A DNA stretch of 64,000 bases from Methanobacterium_C sp963845285 (GTDB lineage: Archaea; Methanobacteriota; Methanobacteria; Methanobacteriales; Methanobacteriaceae), in the NCBI GenBank assembly GCA_963845285.1, contig CAWJRO010000005.1:114246-178245 (forward strand), written 5' to 3'. Numbering within the stretch: the first letter of the stretch is position 1; each line of letters begins with the position of its first letter. Under the pieces are notes generated by a model. It had not been told where the DNA came from. It searched no databases and worked only from the letters and a program-made list of their open reading frames with translations. A program made the translations under genes and the position numbers. This document shows positions 21,101-29,451 of the stretch, piece after piece.

Positions 21101-22794
21101 TTGAAATTATAGAACATGGAATAGATTTTAAAGAGCCAAATGATGAGTTTGAGTCCCCTTCTACTGATGCACCGACTAAAATATTAGTTCCCGGAAATAT
21201 GGATAATCATAAAGGTTCAAACTTTATAAAAGATATTAAGAAAGAAGATAAAAAAAATCTGTTAGAATTCCATTTTATGGGCACAATAACCCCAGATTTA
21301 GAATCTTATGGCATTTATCATGGTCCATATGAAAGAAAAGAATTTTGTAAAATAGTAAATGAGATTAAGCCTTCATTTATTGGAATATTTTCCATATGGC
21401 CTGAAACTTATTGTTATACTTTATCTGAAGCTTGGACGTGCGGAATACCTGTTTTAACAACTAAAATAGGTGCTCAAGAAGAACGTGTGAACAAAAATGG
21501 AGCAGGTTGGTTTTTAGACCATAAAAATCCATTAAAAGCATACAATGAAATAATAAGAATCATAAAATCACCTGAAGAATACAGGAAAATTTTAAAACAA
21601 GTTAAGAGAGTAGTATTAAGAAATACAAAAGAAATGGCATATGATTATGAATGTGTATATTGGCAGAACCTGAATATAAATGAATACTCTGATATCCAAA
21701 GGATATATAGAGTTGCTCTTTTTGTGTTTGGAAAAAATGATACGTTTCCACCAACAGCCCATATAAGATTATTATCTGTATTTCATCATCCATCGTTATA
21801 TGGAAAAATAGTTCCATATGTCATAAATGAGAACGACCTAAAACAAATAAACAAAAGATCTTTCTTATCTAACAAAACATATGATTGTATAATAGTACAA
21901 AGAGATGTTTTAGATGAAGATTTTTCAAAAATTTTAGTGAATAGATCTAAAGAACAAGGTATTAAATTAATATACGAAATAGATGATGATTTGTTAAATA
22001 TTGATAAAACACACCCTGAATATAAAAAGTATTTATGTAAACGTAAAGTCATTGAATATCTTATTAAAAATGCAGATTTAATAACCGTCAGTACAGACTA
22101 TCTAAAAAAACAACTAAGCCCATTGAACAATAATGTTCAAGTGATACGAAATGCTTTAAACGAACAATTATGGTTTAATCCTCCAAATAGAATAAGGGAT
22201 AAAAATAATGAAATTAATATAGGGTATATGGGCTCATTTACACACGATACTGATCTACTCATCGTCAAAGAAGTTATCAAAAACTTACAAAATAAATTTG
22301 CTAAAAAAAATATTAAGTTTAACTTTTATGTTGTCGGAGGAGTCAATGCAAATAATAATGAAAGCTGGTTTAAAAAAGTGGAAATTCCTTCAAATAAAAA
22401 CCATTACCCCCAATTTGTCCAATGGCTCAAAAAAATTTCAAACTGGGATTTTGCAATTGTTCCATTAGCAGACACTAATATAAACCAGAGTAAAAGTGAA
22501 ATAAAATATTTAGATTACACTGCATTGAATTTAGCTGCAGTTTATAGTGATGTTGGACCATATCCTAACCTAATAAAAAATGGTTTTAATGGATTATTAG
22601 TAAAAAATAATGATACAAATCAATGGGAAAGTCAAATTAACAAATTGATCAACAACCCTAAATTACGTAAGGATATTAGAATTAATGCTCAAAAAGATTT
22701 AATGGAAAATTATTTAATAAAATATCGAACAAAAATTTGGTATGACACGATTAAAATGTTGGTGGATAAAAATAAGGATAATTCCATTAATTAA
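15151..22794 (+). CDS. 2547-aa methyltransferase/multi-glycosyltransferase fusion
   Basis: Modules in order (approximate residues): a class I methyltransferase (15-215; IVEIGSYTGLNTQNI, VILIDGDHNWYTVYNELK); a Gln/Asn-rich coiled coil built on 27-residue repeats (220-410); two short HY..G..E-R repeats (480-530) known from rhamnan-type glycosyltransferases; GT2 (585-860); two CgeB-like GT-B modules (865-1170, 1170-1475); a second GT2 (1500-1780; SIIVPIYNAYEDTKK, LLNSDTIVTS); a GT4 (1780-2150; WPETYCYTLSEAW); and a last GT-B module (2185-2547; IDDDLLNID, YLDYTALNLAAVYSD). Such fusions act as scaffolded assembly enzymes for repeating glycans. GGAGATG upstream supports the start. It is by far the largest gene here and the ORF is intact throughout. 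Confidence 0.85.
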   Translation: MNRFWDNIILPIIKNINARYIVEIGSYTGLNTQNILEYCMDHDAHMTAIDPLPKFDIDEFKTQYGDKFEIYKDLSLSRLPLLENYDVILIDGDHNWYTVYNELKIIEKKFKDKKFPIVFLHDTTWPYGRRDLYYNPENIPEAHRQPYKKLGMYPGQTNLKEKGGLNTHLYNSVYENNLHNGILTAVEDFLDESNLEFSFDIINAFHGLGILYPKNNEIEKVVKSCIKKANLLKTLEEERVKLQIGQSELINQQNLLKKVLDKNKIKLDDLKNQLIETENQLEVSNRSLQEKETKNQTIQNQLTQTENQLKLANAIQEKEKEIQTIQNQLTQTENQLKLANAIQEKETENQTIQNQLTQTENQLTQTENQLKTSNQIIQQKNMLIDTIEGKERSVEKLSSQIISLKASFYEMNYLNNNDRSITQRLISKFPSLYILLKINKSGIKNTLINIKGYKAIKNNHLLNIGYYLKNNGDIKQSGTDPILHYIYHGFKEGRKPNPSFDGDYYLKKHSDVRNSKLNPLVHYSLYGLKEERETQISLKGNYNSNVKSIHKQNILPNDKKKTNYDEILNKNKSIINLHPFKEDNPLISIIIVNMNGLEHLKRLFKDFQENIQYPSYEILVVDNASTDKSIEFLEYISNDLPIKIIKNTENKSFSKANNQAAKIAKGEYLLLLNNDVEPTYGWLNQMMQTALKREDIGAVGAKLVYPDCSKSIYNKNNSFKVQHAGIAFKEKNGLINPYNKGNGLNPFDPTINSEKITAGVTAAVLLVKKDTYLKIGGLDEKYNYGYEDVDFCLKLLKNGYKNVYCPEALIFHYEHGTDESNEHGDRVKRHIANENILLSKWNSWLHKLFLMDKLNHDLVFSEKPLKITFIVTETGKNVSAGDYFTALEFGEALKKIGWDVSFLSQKGPENWYEIKEDVDVLISLLPNYNPHEIKCSNGSLIKIAWPRNWFDKWASKSSLQNYNIILASSKTACEYIKNKTGLNPILMPIGTNPNRFKAKKFVNKEYLCDYCFTGSYWNDPREIIEMLDPESIPYTFKLYGKNWEKIEKLQNYYQGFINYADLPEVYNATKIVIDDANRVTKSYGAINSRVYDAISSGALVLTNGEIGSKETFEGKLPVYRTKKELKHLIEYYLVNEDARIKKVEELQKFVLENHTYDHRAQNLKDILKEYVLRRKIAIKIPSPNWEEVQNWGDYHLALGLKKELEKKDCDVILQILPEWEKNEDEDRDIVIVLRGLSRYKPKKQHFNIMWNISHPDKVSIKEYNQYDHVFIASALWAQKIAKETDVPVNAMLQCTDPELFYPEPDDKYKHDLLFVGNSRKVYRKIIKDLLPTDKDLAVYGTNWKGLIPDKYIKGEHIPNNELRKAYSSCKILLNDHWDDMREKGFISNRLFDGFAAGAFIISDKIKGTESVFNNTLITYETPHELHNLINQYLDVEKTVDIRNIVIKQHTFKNRAEQILEVIDKNMKICKEESDLNFPKQIKQYSNSQIDKIMDALDPNNKVSIIVPIYNAYEDTKKCIKSVLENTKIPYELILIDDCSPDKRIGTLLNEIKKTGDIKIIRNKENKGFVKSINIGIKNSKGDVVLLNSDTIVTSKWLQKLIITAYSDKKIGTVTPLSNAAGAFSVPEIGKDNKIPAHLTLNEMASLVEKVSENVNMKVPTGNGFCMFIKRETINNVGLFDEKNFGKGYGEENDFCMRAIEKSWTNIIDDSTYIYHKGSSSFSNEKEELMNRNRTILDKKHPSYTKKVHEFLSSSELKFIQENIKTHLDNMDFEQINQLNKKRLLCVLHQGGGGTPIACKDIITHVEKSFECYILTSTTQELLLWEFEDGKFKKIKVWKIKSKWSAKEFYNNEFRNIYFNVLKELNIDIVHIHHLFKHSFDLPIITKKLGIPTILSFHDFYFVCPSIHLLNGNNEYCSGKCTSESNECKIPTELLNDLPPLKTFVNKWRKEVSKVFDNCSYFIATTESTKEIYTTTYPQLSKKPFEIIEHGIDFKEPNDEFESPSTDAPTKILVPGNMDNHKGSNFIKDIKKEDKKNLLEFHFMGTITPDLESYGIYHGPYERKEFCKIVNEIKPSFIGIFSIWPETYCYTLSEAWTCGIPVLTTKIGAQEERVNKNGAGWFLDHKNPLKAYNEIIRIIKSPEEYRKILKQVKRVVLRNTKEMAYDYECVYWQNLNINEYSDIQRIYRVALFVFGKNDTFPPTAHIRLLSVFHHPSLYGKIVPYVINENDLKQINKRSFLSNKTYDCIIVQRDVLDEDFSKILVNRSKEQGIKLIYEIDDDLLNIDKTHPEYKKYLCKRKVIEYLIKNADLITVSTDYLKKQLSPLNNNVQVIRNALNEQLWFNPPNRIRDKNNEINIGYMGSFTHDTDLLIVKEVIKNLQNKFAKKNIKFNFYVVGGVNANNNESWFKKVEIPSNKNHYPQFVQWLKKISNWDFAIVPLADTNINQSKSEIKYLDYTALNLAAVYSDVGPYPNLIKNGFNGLLVKNNDTNQWESQINKLINNPKLRKDIRINAQKDLMENYLIKYRTKIWYDTIKMLVDKNKDNSIN
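16014..16270 (+). repeat. 81-bp in-frame tandem repeat
   Basis: The starts of the repeated CCAAACCATAC block fall at about 16035, 16116 and 16197, an exact 81-base (27-codon) period. A final partial unit is scrambled by an extra 21-base duplication (CAACTAACACAAACAGAAAAC). It encodes the QTIQNQLTQTENQLKLANAIQEK coiled-coil repeats (split here for reading). The minus strand is stop-free across it only because the repeat is A/C-rich. Confidence 0.85.
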
Positions 22795-22861
22795 CAAAAA
22801 ATGACAAACACAATTTGGAGTGTAGCTGTGTTCATTGCTTTAATAAAAAATAGATGATATC

Positions 22862-24190
22862 ATGAAGCTCACAATAATAGGAACAGGTTACGTCGGTCTG
22901 GTCACAGGCACATGTTTTTCAGAGATGGGAAATAAGGTGTACTGTGTTGATATTGATGATGGTAAAATCGAAGATCTGAAAAAAGGCATCATCCCAATAT
23001 ATGAACCAGGTTTAGAGGGTTTAGTAGTAAATAATAGTAAAAATGGTGACCTATTTTTCACCAAAAACCTAAAAGAAGGTTTAAATAATTCAGATATTTG
23101 CTTTATAGCTGTAGGTACCCCCATGGGTGAACAAGGATGTGCTAACTTAGAATATGTGTTAAATGCTGCTAAAGAAATAGGTAAAATAATGTCTCATGAT
23201 ATGATAGTAGTAAATAAATCAACCGTCCCCGTGGGAACCGCTGATAAAGTAAAAAAAACAATAACTAAAGAGTTAGATAACAGAGGCGTTAACTACGCCG
23301 TTCATGTGGTCTCCAATCCTGAATTTTTAAAAGAAGGATCTGCTGTTGAGAGTTTTATGAGGCCAGATAGGATATTGGTAGGCTCCAACAACAACGAAGT
23401 AATTGAAATTATGAAAGAACTGTACGCTCCATTCATAAGAAACCATGAAAGATTTATAATCATGGATGTACGTAGTGCAGAAATGACCAAATATGCAGCC
23501 AACGCCATGCTTGCCACCCGTATTTCATTTATGAATGAAATGGCTAATATTTGTGAGAAAGTTGGTGCAGATATAAATAACGTCAGAGTGGGTATAGGTA
23601 GTGACAGTAGAATAGGATACAGTTTTTTGTATGCAGGTTGTGGGTATGGGGGAAGCTGTTTCCCCAAAGATATCCAAGCGTTAATTAAAACAGCGGATAA
23701 TCAAGGATATGATCCAAAAATACTAAAAGAAGTGGAATCTGTGAATAATCAGCAGAAGTTAGCTTTAGTAAATAAAATAACAAAAAGATTTGGTAATAAC
23801 CTGAGTGGACGCACTTTTGCTTTATGGGGACTTTCTTTTAAACCCGGAACTGATGATATGAGGGAAGCAACATCATTAGTTATTGTCAATGAATTAACCA
23901 AAATTGGTGCAAAAATTAATGCCTACGACCCAAAAGCTAGGGATATTGCGAAAGCTTATTACTTTAAAGACAATCAAAATGTAAAATTTGCAAAAAACAA
24001 ATACGAAGCCGTGGAAGGTGCTGATGCAATAATACTCATAACAGAGTGGAAAGAGTTTAGAAGTCCTGACTTTGGTGAGATAACCGAAAAGATCAAAAAC
24101 AAGATCATTTTCGATGGTAGAAACCAATATAACAAAAAGTTAATGAAAGATATGGACTTTGAATATTATCAAATAGGTAATGGCAGTTAA
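22862..24190 (+). CDS. ugd: UDP-glucose 6-dehydrogenase family protein
   Basis: This 442-aa protein oxidises a UDP-sugar at C6 to give a UDP-uronic acid for the polysaccharide. The N-terminal Rossmann motif is IIGTGYVGLVTG, the central region holds SNPEFLKEGSA, and the catalytic Cys lies in GCGYGGSCFPKD (about residue 265). FALWGLSFKPGTDDMREA marks the C-terminal UDP-binding domain. Length is standard for UGD; UDP-GlcNAc or UDP-ManNAc dehydrogenases are close relatives, but the KEG and GGSCFPKD pattern favours UDP-glucose. It begins 67 bases after the giant glycosyltransferase and is probably in the same transcription unit. Confidence 0.9.
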   Translation: MKLTIIGTGYVGLVTGTCFSEMGNKVYCVDIDDGKIEDLKKGIIPIYEPGLEGLVVNNSKNGDLFFTKNLKEGLNNSDICFIAVGTPMGEQGCANLEYVLNAAKEIGKIMSHDMIVVNKSTVPVGTADKVKKTITKELDNRGVNYAVHVVSNPEFLKEGSAVESFMRPDRILVGSNNNEVIEIMKELYAPFIRNHERFIIMDVRSAEMTKYAANAMLATRISFMNEMANICEKVGADINNVRVGIGSDSRIGYSFLYAGCGYGGSCFPKDIQALIKTADNQGYDPKILKEVESVNNQQKLALVNKITKRFGNNLSGRTFALWGLSFKPGTDDMREATSLVIVNELTKIGAKINAYDPKARDIAKAYYFKDNQNVKFAKNKYEAVEGADAIILITEWKEFRSPDFGEITEKIKNKIIFDGRNQYNKKLMKDMDFEYYQIGNGS

Positions 24191-24272
24191 AAGGAACCTT
24201 ATTTTTGGCTAAGTAATTTATTTAATATTTTAATATTAAGCAGCAGCAATATTGTACAAATAGGGATTAATA

Positions 24273-25070
24273 ATGATAGTTAAAGATGCAACCAATCATA
24301 GATTTTTTACCAATTTTAAAAAGTATAAATTTCTGTTAAACCAGCTGGTAAAAAGGGATATAAAAATAAAATACAGAAGATCTGTGCTGGGAATATTCTG
24401 GAGTTTCTTAGAGCCATTGCTATCCATGATTGTGTTGACCATAGTATTTTCAACATTTTTTAAACATAATATAACAAACTATCCTGTGTATTACTTAACT
24501 GGAATGTTAATATACCAATTTTTTGCAACAGGTTCCAATGCAGCTATGCGTTCCATTAAAAGCAGCGCATCTATCTTAAAAACAATATATGTTCCTAAGT
24601 ATATGTATTCATTATCAGCTGTATTATCCAGTTTCGTTACTTTCTTATTATCATTGATAGTCCTGTTCATGGTAATGGTGGCCACCAATGCTGATTTCAC
24701 CATTTACATAATTTTTGCAAGTTTACCTATCATTGCACTATTACTTTTAACAATAGGGGCAGGTCTTATTCTTGCCACTGTAAATGTGTTCTTCAGAGAC
24801 ATGGAACATCTGTACGGGGTTTTTTTAATGCTTTTAATGTATGCAATGCCCATATTTTACCCACCAGAAATTGTACCTGCAAGTTTCAGGTTTATTCAAT
24901 ATTATAACCCTTTGTATGCTATCATCAGCTGCTGCAGAAGTGTTTTTTTATATGGTACACTTTACAATCCTTTACAGTTGTTATTTGGTATGGTAGCAGG
25001 TGTTGCACTCCTTATTATAGGAATTGTTTTATTTTATAAATATCAAGACAGATTTATATTATATATTTAA
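24273..25070 (+). CDS. ABC-2 type polysaccharide export permease (Wzm-like)
   Basis: This 265-aa membrane protein has about six transmembrane helices. Its N-terminal region KFLLNQLVKRDIKIKYRRSVLGIFWSFLEPLLSM is the signature of TagG/RfbA/Wzm permeases. With the ATPase encoded five bases downstream it forms an exporter that flips lipid-linked glycan across the cytoplasmic membrane. AGGGATT before the ATG supports the start. The tight spacing with the next gene indicates an operon. Confidence 0.92.
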   Translation: MIVKDATNHRFFTNFKKYKFLLNQLVKRDIKIKYRRSVLGIFWSFLEPLLSMIVLTIVFSTFFKHNITNYPVYYLTGMLIYQFFATGSNAAMRSIKSSASILKTIYVPKYMYSLSAVLSSFVTFLLSLIVLFMVMVATNADFTIYIIFASLPIIALLLLTIGAGLILATVNVFFRDMEHLYGVFLMLLMYAMPIFYPPEIVPASFRFIQYYNPLYAIISCCRSVFLYGTLYNPLQLLFGMVAGVALLIIGIVLFYKYQDRFILYI

Positions 25071-25096
25071 GAAGATTGAATCTAAAGGTGAATATA

Positions 25097-25846
25097 TTGG
25101 GAGAAACAGTTATACAGGTTGAAGATGTTGGAATGGAATTTAACTTGAGTCAGGAAAAGGTAGACAACCTTAAAGAGTACGTTATCAAACTCCTTAAAAG
25201 ACAGCTCAGGTTTCAACCATTTTGGGCCCTTAGAAACGTTTCATTAGAAGTGGAAAAAGGAGACAGAGTAGGATTAATCGGTTTAAATGGGGCTGGTAAA
25301 AGCACATTACTTAAATTAATTTCTGGAGTTATGAAACCAACAGAGGGCGCTATAAATGTCAATGGACGTATATCTCCATTATTAGAACTTGGAGCAGGAT
25401 TTGATCCAGATTACACAGGTAGAGAGAATATATATCTTAACGGAGCATTATTGGGTTACCCTAAACGATTTTTAGAGAGTAAATTTGATGAAATAGTGGA
25501 ATTTTCAGAGATAGGGGAGTTTATAGATGTACCCCTGAAAAATTATTCAAACGGAATGAGGGCTCGTCTTGGTTTTTCAATAGCAACAAGTGTACAGCCT
25601 GAAATACTGATTTTAGATGAAGTTCTATCAGTTGGAGATGCAAAATTCCAGGAAAAAAGTCAAGAAAAGATGAAATCACTCATGGATGGCCATGTAACAC
25701 TCTTATTTGTATCACACTCACTAACTGAAGTTAAAAAGATATGTAACAGGGCAGTATGGCTGCAGAAAGGTCAAGTGGTTGCTGAAGGTCCTGCTGAAGA
25801 TGTTTGCGACCTTTATGATAAATGGATCCATATGAAAGGGAGTTAA
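25097..25846 (+). CDS. ABC polysaccharide export ATPase (Wzt-like)
   Basis: This 249-aa ATPase energises the preceding permease. Walker A is GLNGAGKST, the signature is YSNGMRARLGFS, and Walker B is ILILDEVLSVGD. The frame is open from TTG at 25076, but AAAGGTG six bases before the TTG at 25097 makes that start more likely; it gives a protein beginning MGETVIQVEDVGMEF. It lacks the C-terminal carbohydrate-recognition domain of long Wzt proteins, so it resembles TagH or short Wzt types that export without end-cap recognition. Confidence 0.92.
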   Translation: MGETVIQVEDVGMEFNLSQEKVDNLKEYVIKLLKRQLRFQPFWALRNVSLEVEKGDRVGLIGLNGAGKSTLLKLISGVMKPTEGAINVNGRISPLLELGAGFDPDYTGRENIYLNGALLGYPKRFLESKFDEIVEFSEIGEFIDVPLKNYSNGMRARLGFSIATSVQPEILILDEVLSVGDAKFQEKSQEKMKSLMDGHVTLLFVSHSLTEVKKICNRAVWLQKGQVVAEGPAEDVCDLYDKWIHMKGS

Positions 25847-25877
25847 TCCATATCTCAAAACTCAATGGAGTAAGACA

Positions 25878-26834
25878 GTGCAATATTCATTAACAATTAT
25901 CATTCCCAATTATAATGGTGAATACTTCTTAAAACAGTGCTGTGAGTCATTGGAAAATCAGGATACTTGTTTTAAAGTAATAATCATTGACAATGCATCT
26001 GAAGATGGAAGTTCCCATTACATTAAAGAAAATTACCCTGACTACACTATTGTACAAAACCATGAAAATTTAGGATTTGCAACAGCTGTTAATCAGGGGA
26101 TAAAAGCTTCAGATACGGATTATGTGTTTTTACTCAACAATGATGTTGAATTAGAAAAAAATTGTATTTTTAACCTTTTAAAATGTATTGATAAAGATAA
26201 AAATACATTTGCAGTCAGTTCAAAGATGATTCAGTATGATGATAGGGACCGAATGGATGATGCAGGGGATGAATACACCCTTTTAGGCTGGACAAAAAAA
26301 GTGGGCAACAATAAATCTCCAGAGTTGTACACAAAAGAAAAAGAAGTGTTTAGTGCCTGCGCTGGAGCATCCATTTATAGAAGAAGTATTTTGGAAGAAA
26401 TAGGATACTTCGATGAAAACTTCTTTGCATATATGGAAGATGTTGATATCAGTTACAGAGCAAGAATTCACGGTTACAAATGTTTGTACTGCCCAAAAGC
26501 TGTTGTTTACCACGTGGGTAGTGGAACCAGTGGCAGTAAATATAATAAGTTTAAAGTTAAACTAGCTGCTCGAAATAATGTTTACGTTCCATACAAAAAT
26601 ATGCCATGGCCTCAGTTGGCGTTGAATTTTGCATTTTTGATTCTGGGCTACCTTATAAAATACCTGTTTTTCCTGAGACAAGGACATGGAACAGATTATT
26701 TAGGAGGATTAAAAGAAGGATTTAACTCTTTATATAAAATAAAGAGAATAAAATACAAAAATGAAAGATTCAGTAATTATCTAAAAATAGAATGGCTTCT
26801 TATCAAAAATACTGTGAGATTTGGTTTTTTATAA
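25878..26834 (+). CDS. GT2 glycosyltransferase, WbbL/rhamnosyltransferase-like
   Basis: This 318-aa enzyme has a GT-A fold: TIIIPNYNGEYFLKQC, IDNASEDGS, FLLNNDVEL (metal-binding position) and the acceptor-side motif YMEDVDISYRARIHGYKCLY. A hydrophobic stretch near residues 250-270 (ALNFAFLILGYLIKYLFFL) should associate it with the membrane. Similar enzymes transfer rhamnose or other deoxy sugars in O-antigen-like glycans. The start is GTG, with GGAG upstream. It follows the exporter genes by 31 bases and likely shares their transcript. Confidence 0.88.
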   Translation: MQYSLTIIIPNYNGEYFLKQCCESLENQDTCFKVIIIDNASEDGSSHYIKENYPDYTIVQNHENLGFATAVNQGIKASDTDYVFLLNNDVELEKNCIFNLLKCIDKDKNTFAVSSKMIQYDDRDRMDDAGDEYTLLGWTKKVGNNKSPELYTKEKEVFSACAGASIYRRSILEEIGYFDENFFAYMEDVDISYRARIHGYKCLYCPKAVVYHVGSGTSGSKYNKFKVKLAARNNVYVPYKNMPWPQLALNFAFLILGYLIKYLFFLRQGHGTDYLGGLKEGFNSLYKIKRIKYKNERFSNYLKIEWLLIKNTVRFGFL

Positions 26835-27012
26835 TCGTTCTGTAAATCAATTTGAGCAAAATATTGAAAGGGAAGGTATATTGAGAATATAATGATTTAT
26901 TAATATCAGTTCATCATACCCCCTAAGCATTTTATCTTATCAAAATATAATAGATGCTTTCACTAAATCAAGACCATCTGGTGATAGATACGTCAACAAT
27001 AGGAGAAAAATA

Positions 27013-27894
27013 ATGGATCTATCCATCGTAATAGTAAATTACTGCACTTATGATCTAACAAAACAATGCATAAAATCTGTGATCAGTAAAGACCACCATT
27101 TCAATTATGAAGTATATTTGGTGGATAATGCATCAACAGACGGCAGTCTTGAAAGGTTACAAGAAGACTTTTCTAAAGAATCAGCCCATGGTTTGATTAA
27201 ATTCATTGCTAACACGGAAAATAAGGGATTCGCTTATGCAAATAATAAAGCTATAATACAAACAGATGCCAGATACGTGTTATTACTTAATTCAGACACA
27301 GTGATTAAGGACAACTGTCTGGAGGAATGTTTAAATTATATGGAAACCAATGAGAACATAGGTGCTTTGGGATGTAAGGTTCTTTTACCGGATGATACTT
27401 TAGACAAAGCTTGTAGAAGAAGTTTTCCAGATCTTGAAGTTTCATTCTACAAAATGGTGGGATTATCACGCCTTTTTCCAAAAAATAGACGTTTTGGAAG
27501 GTACAACCTTACATACCTGAATGAAAATGAGACTTACGAAGTTGATTGTGTAACAGGTGCCTTTATGCTGGTGCGATCCACCACCATCAAACAGGCAGGG
27601 CTGTTAGATGAAACATTTTTCATGTACGGTGAAGATATCGACTGGTGCTACCGTATAAAAGCCGCAGGTTGGAAAATAGTTTATTATAGCCCCGCAAAAA
27701 TAGTTCATTATAAAGGAGCAAGCTCTACTAAAAATGAAAAACCTAAATTAATATATGAATTTTATAGAGCTATGGATATATTTTATGATAAACATTATAA
27801 AAATGAATATCCTCAGATTATAACAGCAATAGTTCATGTGGGAATATGGAATATGTACGGTTTAAAGTTTCTTTTAAATTTATTTATGAAATAA
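27013..27894 (+). CDS. GT2 glycosyltransferase, WbbL-like
   Basis: This 293-aa GT-A enzyme carries LSIVIVNYCTYDLTKQC, VDNASTDGS, LLLNSDTVI and the C-terminal signature FMYGEDIDWCYRIKAAGWKIVY, followed by HYKGASS. These are features of rhamnosyltransferase-like members of family GT2. GGAGAAAAATA precedes the ATG. A gap of 178 bases from the previous gene may contain its own promoter. Sugar specificity cannot be read from sequence. Confidence 0.88.
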   Translation: MDLSIVIVNYCTYDLTKQCIKSVISKDHHFNYEVYLVDNASTDGSLERLQEDFSKESAHGLIKFIANTENKGFAYANNKAIIQTDARYVLLLNSDTVIKDNCLEECLNYMETNENIGALGCKVLLPDDTLDKACRRSFPDLEVSFYKMVGLSRLFPKNRRFGRYNLTYLNENETYEVDCVTGAFMLVRSTTIKQAGLLDETFFMYGEDIDWCYRIKAAGWKIVYYSPAKIVHYKGASSTKNEKPKLIYEFYRAMDIFYDKHYKNEYPQIITAIVHVGIWNMYGLKFLLNLFMK

Positions 27895-27914
27895 AGAAAT
27901 AATTTAGATCTAAT

Positions 27915-27994
27915 AATCTTTTAAAATGGTTAATAACAGATGAAACAATCTTTTAAACTAATTAATTATAGAGGACAATCTTTTAAAATGGTTA
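27915..27994 (+). repeat. Three short direct repeats upstream of the sugar transferase
   Basis: AATCTTTTAAAATGGTTA occurs at 27915-27932 and 27977-27994, and a shorter AATCTTTTAAA at 27947. Spacings are 32 and 30 bases, about three helical turns. The last copy ends four bases before the next start codon. It could be a regulator-binding array or a simple local duplication. Confidence 0.6.
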
Positions 27995-27998
27995 TAAT

Positions 27999-29393
27999 AT
28001 GATTAGAGAAAATCAAAGATTTTTAAATATGGTCCTGGTCATCATAGACCTGCTCATAATCACGTTTTCATTGATTTTTGCATGGTATATTCGCTTTGGA
28101 ACAAATTTAATGGTATTTAAACATAATTGGGACTTAAACTATTATTTGATGTTTCTAATTTTTATTCTACCAGTTTACATTTTTCTTTACTATTCAGCAG
28201 GTTTATATCGTCCCCACAGAAACAAAAACATTGTTTCTGAAGCAACAACAATTATCAAAATAAATTTTATAGGATTACTGCTGCTTATAACTTTACTGTA
28301 CGTAACCCATCTTGTCAATTTCTCAAGATACCTACTTGCCATGTTTGCTATTTTCAGCACCACTTTTTCCATCATAGAAAGACTTATTCTGAGACAATCT
28401 CTAAGATTTATGCGTAGCAAAGGATTTAATGTCAAACATATTTTAGTAATAGGAGCAGGAGAGCTCGGTGAAAAGTTTGCTCATAAACTTAAGCAAAACG
28501 AGTATATAGGATATAATATAATCGGATATTTGGATGATAACCTTGAAAATGGTCATAAAATTTTGGATTCAGAAGTTATAGGAAATATTAATGATTTGTC
28601 TCATGTAATTTTAACAAATCGGATTGATAAAGCAGTTATAACTATATCACCCATACATTACAGACTTATAGAAAATATAGTAGATACACTCGAAAAGTAC
28701 GGCGTAGAATCAGAGATAGTACCAGATTATTATCGATATTTCCCTGCAAACCCTTATATTGACTTAATAGATGATATGCCAATTATAAAATTAAGATACG
28801 TGCCATTAGATAAATCATTTAACAACGCGCTGAAAAGAATTTTGGATATTATATTCGCAATTATATTTATCATTATAACTTCTCCCATTTTGTTTGTAAC
28901 AGCTTTAATGGTGAAAATAACTTCACCAGGACCTATTATTTTTAAACAAGAACGAGTGGGACTTCACAGAAAAAAATTTGATATGTATAAATTTCGTAGC
29001 ATGAAAGTACAAAATAGAAAACACGAAAAATATAAATGGACTGTTGAAGACGACTCTCGTAAGACCAAATTCGGTTCATTTATCAGGAAAACTAATATTG
29101 ATGAGCTACCCCAACTTTTCAACATATTGAAAGGAGAGATGAGCCTAATAGGACCCCGGCCAGAACGTCCGTATTTCGTGAGGAAGTTCAGAGATGAAAT
29201 TCCTAAATACATGATAAAACATTATGTACGTCCCGGAATGACCGGTTTAGCCCAAGTTAATGGTTTGAGAGGGAATACTTCCATTAAAAAAAGAATAAAA
29301 TATGATATTTATTACGTGGAAAACTGGAATCTGGTGATGGATATAAAAATATTTTTCAAGACTTTCATCTATGCTTTCAAGAATGCTTATTGA
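27999..29393 (+). CDS. Polyprenyl-phosphate sugar phosphotransferase (WbaP/WcaJ-type)
   Basis: This 464-aa protein primes glycan synthesis by transferring a sugar phosphate to the lipid carrier. It has four N-terminal membrane helices (about 10-130), a Rossmann-like CoA-binding-fold domain (about 145-265; LVIGAGELGEKFA), a fifth membrane helix (about 283-305), and the bacterial sugar transferase domain starting KRILDIIFA, with FKQERVGLHRKKFDMYKFRSM and IGPRPERPYF. This is the full-length architecture. It closes the polysaccharide cluster and is convergent with the next gene. No strong ribosome-binding site is visible, so it may be leaderless. Confidence 0.93.
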   Translation: MIRENQRFLNMVLVIIDLLIITFSLIFAWYIRFGTNLMVFKHNWDLNYYLMFLIFILPVYIFLYYSAGLYRPHRNKNIVSEATTIIKINFIGLLLLITLLYVTHLVNFSRYLLAMFAIFSTTFSIIERLILRQSLRFMRSKGFNVKHILVIGAGELGEKFAHKLKQNEYIGYNIIGYLDDNLENGHKILDSEVIGNINDLSHVILTNRIDKAVITISPIHYRLIENIVDTLEKYGVESEIVPDYYRYFPANPYIDLIDDMPIIKLRYVPLDKSFNNALKRILDIIFAIIFIIITSPILFVTALMVKITSPGPIIFKQERVGLHRKKFDMYKFRSMKVQNRKHEKYKWTVEDDSRKTKFGSFIRKTNIDELPQLFNILKGEMSLIGPRPERPYFVRKFRDEIPKYMIKHYVRPGMTGLAQVNGLRGNTSIKKRIKYDIYYVENWNLVMDIKIFFKTFIYAFKNAY

Positions 29394-29451
29394 AAATGCT
29401 TACCTCATCTTTAGTTTATCTTAAAAATAATATCTTAAAAAAATAATTATT

